A stretch of DNA of 64,000 nucleotides, from positions 95,616 through 159,615 of the forward strand of contig NZ_JAAAWN010000009.1 in NCBI RefSeq assembly GCF_010500865.1, given 5' to 3'. Origin of the DNA: Alteromonas profundi. Its GTDB lineage: Bacteria > Pseudomonadota > Gammaproteobacteria > Enterobacterales > Alteromonadaceae. Shown here piece after piece: positions 10,296-19,513 of this stretch. Position numbers and translations under genes: made by a program. The notes under the pieces are model-generated. The model was not told the DNA's origin. It did no database searches and saw only the letters and a list, made by a program, of their open reading frames with translations. The stretch's first letter is position 1, and each line of letters starts with the position of its first letter.

Positions 10296-11342
10296 CTACT
10301 CTAAATTAAGCGTTTTAATGCCATTAGCTGAAACCGCTATGGTCTGGCCATTAAAAGATACTGCATTGAGTAATGCCGCTTTATCTTCTACTTGGCGTGT
10401 TTCTACGCCCGTTGCTGGCGTACATGACGAGGGATTTGCATAAGGGTTATGCTGGCTGGTTTGTAGCGGACGGCTTGCCGACACAAGCATACCGTTATTT
10501 CCTAAAGCATAAATCTTGTTTGACTCGGTTAGATAAATTGAATTAAGTGTGCTGGTTGAGCAGGTACTTATATATTCCCAATTTTCACTATCGCGAGTGA
10601 CAAAAATATTTCCTCTTAACCCTACCGCTAATACGGTGTCGCTATCTAGTGGCTTAATATCAAAAAATGAACCCGTATAATCCACGGTAAAACGCTGCCA
10701 GCTTTCGCCCCTATCGGTACTACGAGCTAATAAGCCTGCTTCCCCAGCAATATATAGGGTGTTGCCGTGGGCAGTAACGCGGTTTAAATGGGGTAATATC
10801 GACTCAAGTTCTTGCTGATAAAAGGCTTCGTCTTCTTCTCGCACACTTTCTAGGTATTCGCGATCATAAGGGTCTAACAAACTAGCATGGCGCTCTGCTT
10901 GCCACGATTTCCCGCCATCGAGAGTGCGGTAAAACAAGCCATAGGCACCAAGTGCAATACCATGCTGAGTATCAAAGAATAATACATCTAAAAACGGACG
11001 TTGTAATTCGGGCTGAAAATTTTGTACTTCCCACGTCTCACCCCTATCAGGCGAATGTAAGATAACTGCATCATGACCTACGGCCCAAATATGATCACCT
11101 TTGATGGTGGCGGCGGTAAGGGTTGACTGTGAAGGCACCTTGAGCTGTTTGAATGACTGGCCATCTTGTGAAATTAGAACGTGCCCTCTCTCTCCCACAA
11201 TAACTACAAATTCATCAGCGTCTATGTCCAGCAAAACTGACTGCTCAACGAGCGGCGCGATGAATACCTCTTCTGCTGCTACCACAGCTGAATAATTCGC
11301 GGCGAATGCTGCTGTGATGCACGCTGCAATGGTTTTTTTCAT
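10296..11342 (-). CDS. YCF48-like beta-propeller protein, exported
   Basis: I chose the ATG at 11342 over the longer frame starting at 11405. It is preceded by TTAGGATGG as a ribosome site, and it begins directly with a signal peptide (about 22 residues, ending near the AEEV stretch). The extra upstream residues are not signal-like. The mature part has recurring BNR/YCF48-type blades marked by DRGETW, DGGKSW and DRGESW. Relatives include HCF136/Ycf48, an assembly factor, but no such function can be assigned here. It sits between DUF1329 and the MMPL transporter, so a periplasmic accessory role for that system is likely. A hairpin terminator lies in the gap before it (11376-11403), so its expression probably depends on partial read-through. 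Confidence 0.8.
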   Translation of the reverse strand: MKKTIAACITAAFAANYSAVVAAEEVFIAPLVEQSVLLDIDADEFVVIVGERGHVLISQDGQSFKQLKVPSQSTLTAATIKGDHIWAVGHDAVILHSPDRGETWEVQNFQPELQRPFLDVLFFDTQHGIALGAYGLFYRTLDGGKSWQAERHASLLDPYDREYLESVREEDEAFYQQELESILPHLNRVTAHGNTLYIAGEAGLLARSTDRGESWQRFTVDYTGSFFDIKPLDSDTVLAVGLRGNIFVTRDSENWEYISTCSTSTLNSIYLTESNKIYALGNNGMLVSASRPLQTSQHNPYANPSSCTPATGVETRQVEDKAALLNAVSFNGQTIAVSANGIKTLNLE

Positions 11343-11375
11343 TCTTAACCATCCTAAGTTATGAGTGTGTGTAAA

Positions 11376-11403
11376 CAAAAACGGTTGGCATCGCCAACCG
11401 TTC
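11376..11403 (-). terminator. Intra-operon hairpin terminator or attenuator
   Basis: AACGGTTGGC (11380-11389) pairs perfectly over 10 bp with GCCAACCGTT (11393-11402) around a three-base loop. On the minus strand it is followed by TTTTTGTTT. It lies just past the DUF1329 stop and about 40 bp before the YCF48-like start, so it would lower transporter expression relative to DUF1302/DUF1329. Confidence 0.75.
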
Positions 11404-11417
11404 ATTGTGTACGATGA

Positions 11418-12785
11418 TTAACGCATACCCTCTCGTCGTAGCGCTTGAGGTGTAAATTCAACGTCTCTTGGACGTACAGAGAAATCATACATCGACTCTT
11501 CATTATCCAAGCCAATGGCCAGGTAACGACGAGAATTCAAATCATGATACGCATCCAATGTAGACCATTGGGTAGGAACTTCGTAGTAGTTAACGCCATA
11601 AGCAACGCCTACACGGTAAAGCTCACCACGATTATCATACATATCAGCAACCTGAATTTGCCAGCTATCTTCGTCAATAAAGAATACGCGTTTTTGATAT
11701 ATGTGGCGGAAGCCTTCTTTCAGCGTGGCTTCTACTACCCATACGCGGTGTTTTTCCCAGCGCGTCAAATCAGGGTTTACATGATTTGGTGTAAGTATAT
11801 CTTCATAGCTTACATTGTCTGAGTGTAGTTGATAGTTGTTATAAGCCACGTACATTTCTTTTTTACCTAACAACTTCCAGTTATAACGGTTTGGTGAACC
11901 GTTAAACATATCGAAATCATCGGTAGTACGAAGACCATCGGCTGCTGTTCCTGGCGTGTCATAAGCAATGTTTGGCGCAAGACGTACCCGGCGTTGACCT
12001 GTGTTGTATGTCCACGCTTTACGAGGTTCCTTTACCTGATCGACTGTTTCATGTACTAGCAGTGCGGTACCTGCCAATCGCGCCGGCTTGGTAACCTTCT
12101 GTTTGAACATAAACAAAACATTGTCTTCGCTAAGTTGTTCCGGCGTCATACCCTCTTCAGCATACTTAATCATAAGCTGTTCATCGAAGCCGATAACATT
12201 GTAGTCGCCCGATGTCGTCACCGCAGCTTGGCCACCGTTACGTTCTACGGCTTCACCGCGATAGCGAAGGATATGGTTCCAAATAGCTTCTAGGCCGTTT
12301 TGTGGAATAGGAAATGGAATACCTAGCACAGCACCTTTAATACCATTGCCCCCATCGAGCAGTTCAGCGCGGGTGGCATTAACCCTTGTCGCTTCGTAAA
12401 TTTCTTCAGGGTTTGAAGCAGAACGACGGGTTGGGTAAACCGGCATACGGAAAGTTTCTGGGTACGCTTCAAACAGCTTGATCTGCCCTTCTGACAGGTA
12501 GTCAGCATATTCTTTATAGTTTTGTGCGGTTATTTCAAACAACACCTTATCTTCTGGGTAAGGATCTGGGTGATGGTCGCCCACAGAATACCCTTCTGGC
12601 GCTTTAGTAATACCTCCCGTCCACGCAGGAATGCTTCCATCAGCGTTAGCGGCTTTTTCAGCACCTAACGGGGTAAGTTCATTGCCCAGTTTGTTGGCTT
12701 GCTCGTCTGATATCTTGGCTAATGCGTGAGTGCCGCTAAGCGCTAACGTCATTGCTGTTGCGATAATGCCTAATTTTCTAATCAT
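11418..12785 (-). CDS. DUF1329 family periplasmic protein
   Basis: DUF1329 proteins are about 450 residues, have a signal peptide and are usually encoded next to DUF1302. The fold is related to LolB-like lipid carriers, which is family knowledge. The start chosen is the ATG at 12785 (MIRKLG), eight bases after AAAGAG; the GTG three codons upstream fits the ribosome site badly. A signal peptide spans about residues 1-23. The mature part has the family's Trp/Tyr-rich body (GSPNRYNWKLLGKKEMYVAYNN, read as two blocks around NWKLLG) and DLTRWEKHRVWVVEATL. The gene begins 12 bp after the DUF1302 stop, so the two are co-transcribed. The specific molecular function is unknown. Confidence 0.85.
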   Translation of the reverse strand: MIRKLGIIATAMTLALSGTHALAKISDEQANKLGNELTPLGAEKAANADGSIPAWTGGITKAPEGYSVGDHHPDPYPEDKVLFEITAQNYKEYADYLSEGQIKLFEAYPETFRMPVYPTRRSASNPEEIYEATRVNATRAELLDGGNGIKGAVLGIPFPIPQNGLEAIWNHILRYRGEAVERNGGQAAVTTSGDYNVIGFDEQLMIKYAEEGMTPEQLSEDNVLFMFKQKVTKPARLAGTALLVHETVDQVKEPRKAWTYNTGQRRVRLAPNIAYDTPGTAADGLRTTDDFDMFNGSPNRYNWKLLGKKEMYVAYNNYQLHSDNVSYEDILTPNHVNPDLTRWEKHRVWVVEATLKEGFRHIYQKRVFFIDEDSWQIQVADMYDNRGELYRVGVAYGVNYYEVPTQWSTLDAYHDLNSRRYLAIGLDNEESMYDFSVRPRDVEFTPQALRREGMR

Positions 12786-12797
12786 AAATACCACTCT

Positions 12798-14873
12798 TTA
12801 AATTGCGTACTTGATGTTAAACGATATGAAGTCACGATCTGAAAGCGCATTCGTTGTGCCAATGCCGCCCCAAAACGCACTATAAGAAGCGGTTGCTGAC
12901 CATTTGCTTAAGTAATCAAACGTCAAAGATACGGCCGCTGACTTAACATCTTCGGTGAAAAGGTATAGAGGATCCGGTGTGGTTCCATCTACGTCGTGAG
13001 AAAACGTTGCACGAGCGCGTAAATTAATACCCGCCATAACGTCATTCCAGTCGGCTACTGCAAGTAGGCGATAACCCCATGCATCATCCGTGGCAAATGG
13101 GTTGGTTTCAGGCCCATCAGACAAGCCTACAAGGAGGCCGTCTCGGCTGTTGCCATCTGCTGTTGGTTCTAACGATGGTGTACGCGAGGTGCCAGGTGCA
13201 TTCAAGCGAATAACATCAGGGTCGGGCATATCAACAATATTGACATAGCCTAGTTCCCCTAATAATACAAAGTTATCGGTACCAAATTTAGGCCCAAAAA
13301 CATGCGAGGCGGTGAACTGCATTTGCCATGTATCTGACATTAAATAGCCTTCAGCGGTTTCGCCAGGGCCTACAGAACGACCAATATTGTTGAGCTGTGA
13401 AATACCCGCTAAATCGTCGCGTCTTAGCGCAGCAATATCAGAATTAGCAAGCTGTTCAGGCATACCCATGTACAGCAGCTCTACATCATCAATTTGTAGC
13501 GGTTCGTCTACACGATAGGCAAATTCACCCGCAAACGCAGTAGTGCCAATATTCGTGTTAAAGCTCATACCGTAAAGCTTGATGTCTTCAGGATAGTAGA
13601 ACTCCGATTGGGTAAATACGCCTAAATCGGTGATGTTATCTTTGGTGATCGTATTTTCTTTCAAATAAGCTAAGTCTGAGAAAATACCTTCAGCGCTAAA
13701 GTCTGAGGTTTTACCTGATATAAGTGGGCGCTGACTGTGATAGTTAATATGGTAGAAACTGAACTCCGTTTCATTTAAGTTTTCAGCAAACCACGTTAAA
13801 CGTAAACCGTATTGTCCCTGATCGTCAGCATCGTGATGTGCGGCATCAGAATAGCCACGTATTGCAACCTTTGTACCATATAACGCATACGCGCCGAGCA
13901 AATCTGTTTCGCTAGCACCGCCGTTCAGCATATCGCCGTACTGGTTTAGCACTGTCAATAAATGGTCTAAATCAATATCTGGGTTACCACTAAAACCAAG
14001 CTGAACATTTTGGCGTTGACCACCCTCGCCAGCAAAGTCATTACCGGCAAAATAGCTGCCAGAAACGGGAAGCCAGCTGCGCTCCCACTCGTACTGGTAG
14101 TAACCAGAGATACTGACATTATTAGTTAAACCGAGCGAGGCATATACCATGCCTACAGGTAAAAATACTTCTTTAAGTTCTGCGCCGGGAGCGCGGGCCC
14201 GGGTAACATCCACCGGATTGGTGGTATTGATACCGTGTTGAATAAAGGTACTTTCACCCCAGCTGATAACCTGACGTCCCACACGCAGCGTAAAGGGTTT
14301 GTCGCCTATCCACCAATCGCCATAGAAAAAGGCATCGTATAAACGAATATCGGTACATAGTAAATCTTCTGCTTCAGGGTCTTGGCAAAGATCGTATTGG
14401 TTGCCGGTGATTGAATTAGAATATGGACGGTCGCCATCCATTTGTTCGAAATCGTAAAACCAAAAGCCCCGGGCAAAGAAGCCATAATCGCCAAAGTTAA
14501 TATCTAACTCGTGGGTCCCTGATACTTGGGTGGCAAATGCATCACCTGGATCATGATTAAGGTTACCTAAGTCACCGTTGGTGGAATAAGCACCATTTGC
14601 TTGCGACCAAACATCATTGCTGGTGTAGATAGGATTGAATGCGGCGTGATAACCAGACCAATCGAACTGCGCATGGTTGCTGTTACCAATTAAGCTGTAA
14701 TCTCTACTTTCAGTACGAATGCTTGTTGCTAACGTAAAAGTAGAGTCCAAAGAAATGTTTGCATCACCCACTTGCCAATTTGCCGCATTAGCAGGAAGCG
14801 TTGCTACCCCTAGAAGCGTGAGTACGCCTACTGCAACTGGTGACATTTTAAAAGCGCTAGGCCTGTTTATCAT
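12798..14873 (-). CDS. DUF1302 family outer membrane porin-like protein
   Basis: I chose the ATG at 14873 (MINRPSAFKM) because GGAG lies nine bases upstream and a signal peptide ending near ANAANW follows at once; the longer frame from 14939 adds a charged, non-signal stretch. The roughly 690-residue protein is rich in alternating aromatic and polar strands typical of beta barrels, and has RVGRQVISWGES, a hallmark of DUF1302. Its last residues run FNIKYAI, with aromatic and hydrophobic residues like a barrel's final strand. DUF1302 proteins are predicted outer membrane channels often found with DUF1329 and MMPL transporters, in several bacteria near steroid, hydrocarbon or other hydrophobic-compound genes. 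It is the first gene of the four-gene cluster. The substrate is not inferable from sequence. Confidence 0.83.
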   Translation of the reverse strand: MINRPSAFKMSPVAVGVLTLLGVATLPANAANWQVGDANISLDSTFTLATSIRTESRDYSLIGNSNHAQFDWSGYHAAFNPIYTSNDVWSQANGAYSTNGDLGNLNHDPGDAFATQVSGTHELDINFGDYGFFARGFWFYDFEQMDGDRPYSNSITGNQYDLCQDPEAEDLLCTDIRLYDAFFYGDWWIGDKPFTLRVGRQVISWGESTFIQHGINTTNPVDVTRARAPGAELKEVFLPVGMVYASLGLTNNVSISGYYQYEWERSWLPVSGSYFAGNDFAGEGGQRQNVQLGFSGNPDIDLDHLLTVLNQYGDMLNGGASETDLLGAYALYGTKVAIRGYSDAAHHDADDQGQYGLRLTWFAENLNETEFSFYHINYHSQRPLISGKTSDFSAEGIFSDLAYLKENTITKDNITDLGVFTQSEFYYPEDIKLYGMSFNTNIGTTAFAGEFAYRVDEPLQIDDVELLYMGMPEQLANSDIAALRRDDLAGISQLNNIGRSVGPGETAEGYLMSDTWQMQFTASHVFGPKFGTDNFVLLGELGYVNIVDMPDPDVIRLNAPGTSRTPSLEPTADGNSRDGLLVGLSDGPETNPFATDDAWGYRLLAVADWNDVMAGINLRARATFSHDVDGTTPDPLYLFTEDVKSAAVSLTFDYLSKWSATASYSAFWGGIGTTNALSDRDFISFNIKYAI

Positions 14874-15063
14874 ATTTTTATACTCCCAAGTCGACGCTGA
14901 AGGTTGCGTGACATCGTGATCAACCATACCGATTAACAAAATGATTACATCATTTTACCAGAACCGCAAGAAGTAATCGTACCAGTTAACAAAATTTACA
15001 ACATTAGTGGTATCAAATAGTTATTGTTTTGTGGGGAGTATAAAAGGCGCTTATTGGGGCGAT

Positions 15064-15093
15064 TAAAAAATAAACACAAATCTTAATTGTGTT
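15064..15093 (-). terminator. Probable AT-rich terminator after pepN-DUF2835
   Basis: AACACAA (15073-15079) and TTGTGTT (15087-15093) form a seven-bp stem with a seven-base spacer. On the minus strand it is followed by TATTTTTTAA. It lies 70 bp past the DUF2835 stop. The stem is weak, and it could instead be an operator for the DUF1302 operon, whose start lies about 200 bp further. Confidence 0.45.
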
Positions 15094-15162
15094 ACGTTTG
15101 TATAATTAGCGCTGATGATAGTTGTCGTAGTTTTTTGTTGCTAAACGCCTGTTTGAAAGGGG

Positions 15163-15408
15163 CTAGCGCAGACGTTCGAAGGCTAAGATTTTGTTGTTTT
15201 GATCTACTGTCATACGGAAACGCCCGCTGAGACCTTCGGGGGTTACGAATGGACGAAGCCTAACGGCGGGCACTTGGATTTTTAATCCGTTTTCAGCCGT
15301 CATCACAACGTCGCTGTGATGAGGAGAATAAAGCGTCTCACATTCAATGTAAGACGCGTTTATAGAGAAATAGTAATACTGCGTACTATTACGACGAGGC
15401 ACTGTCAT
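15163..15408 (-). CDS. DUF2835 family small protein
   Basis: The 81-residue product resembles the DUF2835 family of small gammaproteobacterial proteins. It shows YYYFSINASYIECETLY near the start and GLSGRFRMTVDQNNKILAF near the end, the family's two conserved blocks. It has no signal peptide or membrane segment. The start overlaps the 3' end of pepN by 20 bp, indicating translational coupling. The function is unknown. The name rests on recognising the family pattern without a profile search. Confidence 0.7.
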   Translation of the reverse strand: MTVPRRNSTQYYYFSINASYIECETLYSPHHSDVVMTAENGLKIQVPAVRLRPFVTPEGLSGRFRMTVDQNNKILAFERLR

Positions 15409-17983
15409 AGGCGAGACTTTTACTCACTTTTTCAAATAAGTCTTTACTTAACCCAGAATGATTTAGTAAACGCGCCAGTTGCTGTTTCATTGCAGACTGG
15501 TGTGTTTCACTAAAGCGTTGCCATTGTGTTAACGGGGTAACGATACGGGCCGCCACTTGCGGGTTGATGGCATCGAGTTTAAGAAGATAGTCAGTGACAA
15601 ACTTATAACCACTGCCATCAAGCGCATGAAACTTCTCACTATTGTAAAATGCGAAGCTACCTATAAGGGAGCGAACTCTGTTTGGATTACCCATACTAAA
15701 TTGTGGATGCTCGCTTAACATTGTAATGGTAGCGAGAATATTATCGTTGGGTTGCGTGGCGTGTAGTGCGAACCATTTGTCTAGTACAAGAGGATCGTGG
15801 GCCCACTGTTGTTCGAATTTCGCCATCAGTTGTTCAAACACACAGGTGTGTTGAGACGCACGTAGCGCACCAAGTGAATCGGTCATATTATCGGCATGCT
15901 TAAACTGGGTCTCAACCAAGCTTACGTTTTCAGCACTGCGCGCTAGGAGCGCCAAGATCACATTTTTACAGCGCCGACTAATAACTGCGTCTTGATTGTA
16001 CACATATGTACCCCCGTCTATGCCCTTAAAAATATTAAGTAATACACTATTTAGATTAGCCGCAAATGCATCACAAAATTGGTTACGCGCATTGATTAGC
16101 CTCGCAACCTCAATATTTTCCCTACTTTGACAGAGTGTTTCAAAGGATGGAATAACAAGACACTCGCCGAGAAGCTCAAGATTATTCTTTTCACTTTCAA
16201 TCGCTTGACTAAGGGACGACCAGATAGCAGGCGATATCTCAGCAGTTGTGTCTTGATAAAGTGTCTCGATACAACGGTCATATAGCGACTGCATTGCATC
16301 CCACCGGTTAAAAGCATCATGGGCATGGGTAAATATGGTTAAAAGCCCCTTAATGTCGAGCGGATTTTCTACCTTCGATGGCGCAGAAAAATTGCCTAAC
16401 AACACAGGAGTTAATTGTTCAGTGTGGCTAGATACAGTGAATGTTATCTCAGGTTTATCTAAGATAAGCAGTCCATCTTTAATTAATCCTTGCTCGTCTT
16501 GATACTGCTTACCAGTATGGTCAATTATTTCTATGGCCACAGGAATATACAGTGCTGTCTTTTCTTTCTGATCCGCGGTGGGCTTTGTGTACTGCGATAA
16601 CGTAAAGTTATGTACGCCTTGTTCTTTATCAAAATTATGGGCAAGACGTATTTGCGGCGTACCAGACTGACTATACCAGCGCGCGAAATGGCTAAGGTCA
16701 GTTTCGGTTGCCGACTGCATAGCAGCAATAAAGTCGTCACAGGTAACGGCTTGGCCGTCATGGCGGCGGAAATATTCATCCATTCCTTGCCTAAATTTCT
16801 CAGGCCCAAGCAAAGTATGAAACATGCGAATAACTTCAGCGCCTTTATCGTATACGGTTACCGTATAAAAGTTATTCATTTCAATAACTTCTTCAGGGCG
16901 TATAGGATGACTCATTGCGCTGGCATCTTCCGCAAACTGATGTTCTCGCATAACCCTAACATGTTTAATTCTGTTGCTTAGGGCAGAGGTCATATCAGCA
17001 CTAAACTGTTGATCTCTAAATACCGTGAGGCCTTCTTTTAAGCTTAATTGGAACCAGTCACGACAGGTGACGCGATTACCTGTCCAATTGTGAAAATATT
17101 CATGGGCAATAACAGCTTCAACATTAAAGAAATCTTCGTCTGTGGCCGATGCTTGTTCAGCCAATACAAATTTGCTGTTAAATATATTTAGCCCTTTGTT
17201 CTCCATGGCGCCCATGTTGAAAAAGTCGACAGCCACAATCATGTAAATGTCTAAATCGTATTCGAGGCCAAATACTTCTTCATCCCACTTCATTGCGCGT
17301 TTTAGTGACGCCAGTGCGAAATGACCTTGGTCTTTTTTACCCTTATCCACATAGAGCTCTAAAGCCACTTGTTTACCACTAGCAGTAATAAAGGTATCAC
17401 AAAGTAAATCGAAATCTCCCGCCACCAAGGCAAACAGGTAGCAAGGTTTAGGATGCGGATCGTGCCATGTTACATAATGCGTGCCGTCAGCATTCTCCCC
17501 TTTATCGATAGGGTTTCCATTGGACAACAGCATGGGAAAGCGAGAGTCCCCAATTACCGTTACGGTATACACCGAAAGCACATCAGGTCTATCTAAGAAG
17601 TAGGTAATACGGCGAAAGCCTTCAGCTTCACATTGAGTACAATAAGCGCCGCCTGATAAATAAAGCCCTTCTAACGCTTTATTGTTTTGTGGGTCAATTT
17701 CCGTCTCAATATACAACTCGAAACTGTCGCGTTGTGTATTCACCGTTAAGGTGTTTTCACTCTCTTCATAATCAGTATGCGCTTCACCATTAAGTTTAAG
17801 CGCAATAAGGGTTAATTTGTTTCCATCTAGCACTAAAGGTGCACTGTGCTCACCTTGACGCGTGATGCTTAGAATGCTGACTACACGCGTGGCAGTAGGA
17901 TGAAGTTTAACCGTAAGCTTTACGGTAGAAATAAGAAAAGCGGGCGGTTGGTAATCCGCCCTTTTTTTAGCTTGTAGTGACAT
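15389..17983 (-). CDS. pepN: Aminopeptidase N (M1 family)
   Basis: The 864-residue length matches the proteobacterial PepN family. PepN is a cytosolic zinc aminopeptidase that removes N-terminal residues from peptides during protein turnover. The exopeptidase motif GAMEN is at residues 258-262, the zinc site HEYFH at 294-298, and the third zinc ligand Glu317 lies in the expected HEXXH-x18-E spacing. The C-terminal ~400 residues are the helical domain. The start ATG at 17983 follows GAGG by five bases. The upstream gene nhaC ends only 33 bp away, and DUF2835 overlaps downstream. Confidence 0.97.
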   Translation of the reverse strand: MSLQAKKRADYQPPAFLISTVKLTVKLHPTATRVVSILSITRQGEHSAPLVLDGNKLTLIALKLNGEAHTDYEESENTLTVNTQRDSFELYIETEIDPQNNKALEGLYLSGGAYCTQCEAEGFRRITYFLDRPDVLSVYTVTVIGDSRFPMLLSNGNPIDKGENADGTHYVTWHDPHPKPCYLFALVAGDFDLLCDTFITASGKQVALELYVDKGKKDQGHFALASLKRAMKWDEEVFGLEYDLDIYMIVAVDFFNMGAMENKGLNIFNSKFVLAEQASATDEDFFNVEAVIAHEYFHNWTGNRVTCRDWFQLSLKEGLTVFRDQQFSADMTSALSNRIKHVRVMREHQFAEDASAMSHPIRPEEVIEMNNFYTVTVYDKGAEVIRMFHTLLGPEKFRQGMDEYFRRHDGQAVTCDDFIAAMQSATETDLSHFARWYSQSGTPQIRLAHNFDKEQGVHNFTLSQYTKPTADQKEKTALYIPVAIEIIDHTGKQYQDEQGLIKDGLLILDKPEITFTVSSHTEQLTPVLLGNFSAPSKVENPLDIKGLLTIFTHAHDAFNRWDAMQSLYDRCIETLYQDTTAEISPAIWSSLSQAIESEKNNLELLGECLVIPSFETLCQSRENIEVARLINARNQFCDAFAANLNSVLLNIFKGIDGGTYVYNQDAVISRRCKNVILALLARSAENVSLVETQFKHADNMTDSLGALRASQHTCVFEQLMAKFEQQWAHDPLVLDKWFALHATQPNDNILATITMLSEHPQFSMGNPNRVRSLIGSFAFYNSEKFHALDGSGYKFVTDYLLKLDAINPQVAARIVTPLTQWQRFSETHQSAMKQQLARLLNHSGLSKDLFEKVSKSLAYDSASS

Positions 17984-18016
17984 AGAACCTCTTTAAAGAA
18001 CGTCTAAGCGACAAGG

Positions 18017-19492
18017 TTACTGATTGGCTTCTGCTTCAGTTCGCTCTACGTTAGGTGGTGTAAGGCGAAGGATTTTAATTCCTAAGTAAGCATATATGAT
18101 GGCCAGTATTGGATTGATCACATTGAAAAACGCATAAAACACATAGTCGAACGGATTCACCAGCAATACGCTATGCATATAAGCACCACATGTATTCCAC
18201 GGAATCAGCGGAGACGTTAACGTGCCGCCATCTTCAAGGCTGCGGGACAGATTTAACTGATTGAGGCCGCGCTTTTTAAACTCTTCTTTGTACATACGTC
18301 CTGGCATGACAATAGACATATACTGATCGGCAGTCACCAAGTTTGTGCCAAAACAAGTGAGTATGGTTCGACTGACCATATCGCCTGCAGACTTTGCCCC
18401 TAACAGTATCGTAGAAACAGCACGCTTTAATAGCCCTACTCGTTCTAGTACTGCGCCAAATGACATTGCGCAAATAATAAGCCAAATTGTATTTAGCATT
18501 GATGACATACCACCACGTGATAATAAACTGTTTAAGTTTTCATCTGGTGTTGAAAAACTAACGCCATCAAATAATGCCGTCCACACTACCTTTAATGCAC
18601 CAATTCCCGCTGAGTCGTCACTGCTCGCCATAGACGACACAACATCCCATTGAAAAAGCACGGCCCAAATGCCGCCCAGTAACGCCCCAATGGACACGGC
18701 TGGAAAGGCTGGTACTTTCTTAACAGCTAGAGTTAGCAATACCACAAGAGGCACGAGCAGATACCAACTTAAATTAAAGGACGCGTTAAGCAATGTTTGC
18801 ATTTGTTCAATACGCTCAGCTTTTGCATCCCCTACTTCACTAAAGCCCAGTATCACAAATAATACCAAGGCAATAATAAAACTAGGAATAGTGGTCCACA
18901 TCATGTATTTGATGTGTTCGAACAAATCGGTGCCTGCCACAGCGGGAGCTAAGTTGGTGGTTTCTGATAACGGAGAAATCTTATCCCCAAAGTAAGCGCC
19001 TGATATCACCGCCCCAGCAGTAATGGCCGCTGACATTTCCATACCCGCAGCGACGCCCATAAGGGCAACACCTACCGTAGCGGCGGTGGTCCACGAACTG
19101 CCAATACTCATGGCTACTACAGCACAAATGAGGCACGTTGCTGCATAAAAGAAAGAAGGGTTAAGTAGTTCTAAACCAAAATAGATAAGCGTGGGAACGG
19201 TACCGGCAAGCATCCATGTGCCAATAAGAGAGCCCACCGCAAGCAAAATAAGGCAGGCGCCCAACGACATTGAAATCCCGTCTACAATGCCTTTTTCAAT
19301 GGTTTTCCAGCTGTAACCATTTTTCATACCAATTACCGCGGCCATTCCCATGGCGAGTAGCAAGGCAATTTGGTTAGGCCCGTATGACGAGTCGTCTTGA
19401 AATAAGTAAACAGCCCCACCCATCATCAATATCAAAGCGATAAGGGGGATGAGGGCGTCCAGTAGTGAAGGTGATTTTAATTGTTTTGACAT
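18017..19492 (-). CDS. nhaC: Na+/H+ antiporter, NhaC family
   Basis: The 491-residue, highly hydrophobic protein has about 11-12 predicted TM segments. It carries family features such as GAVISGAYFGDKISPLSETT and the late block LEDGGTLTSPLIPWNTCG. NhaC proteins exchange Na+ for H+ across the inner membrane; some relatives exchange malate/lactate or other ions, so the exact substrate is less sure than the family. The gene starts 21 bp after the stop of a sodium-coupled transporter gene, which makes a shared transcript and a sodium theme plausible. It has only a weak ribosome site. Confidence 0.85.
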   Translation of the reverse strand: MSKQLKSPSLLDALIPLIALILMMGGAVYLFQDDSSYGPNQIALLLAMGMAAVIGMKNGYSWKTIEKGIVDGISMSLGACLILLAVGSLIGTWMLAGTVPTLIYFGLELLNPSFFYAATCLICAVVAMSIGSSWTTAATVGVALMGVAAGMEMSAAITAGAVISGAYFGDKISPLSETTNLAPAVAGTDLFEHIKYMMWTTIPSFIIALVLFVILGFSEVGDAKAERIEQMQTLLNASFNLSWYLLVPLVVLLTLAVKKVPAFPAVSIGALLGGIWAVLFQWDVVSSMASSDDSAGIGALKVVWTALFDGVSFSTPDENLNSLLSRGGMSSMLNTIWLIICAMSFGAVLERVGLLKRAVSTILLGAKSAGDMVSRTILTCFGTNLVTADQYMSIVMPGRMYKEEFKKRGLNQLNLSRSLEDGGTLTSPLIPWNTCGAYMHSVLLVNPFDYVFYAFFNVINPILAIIYAYLGIKILRLTPPNVERTEAEANQ

Positions 19493-19513
19493 TATTATTT
19501 CTTACTACCTACA

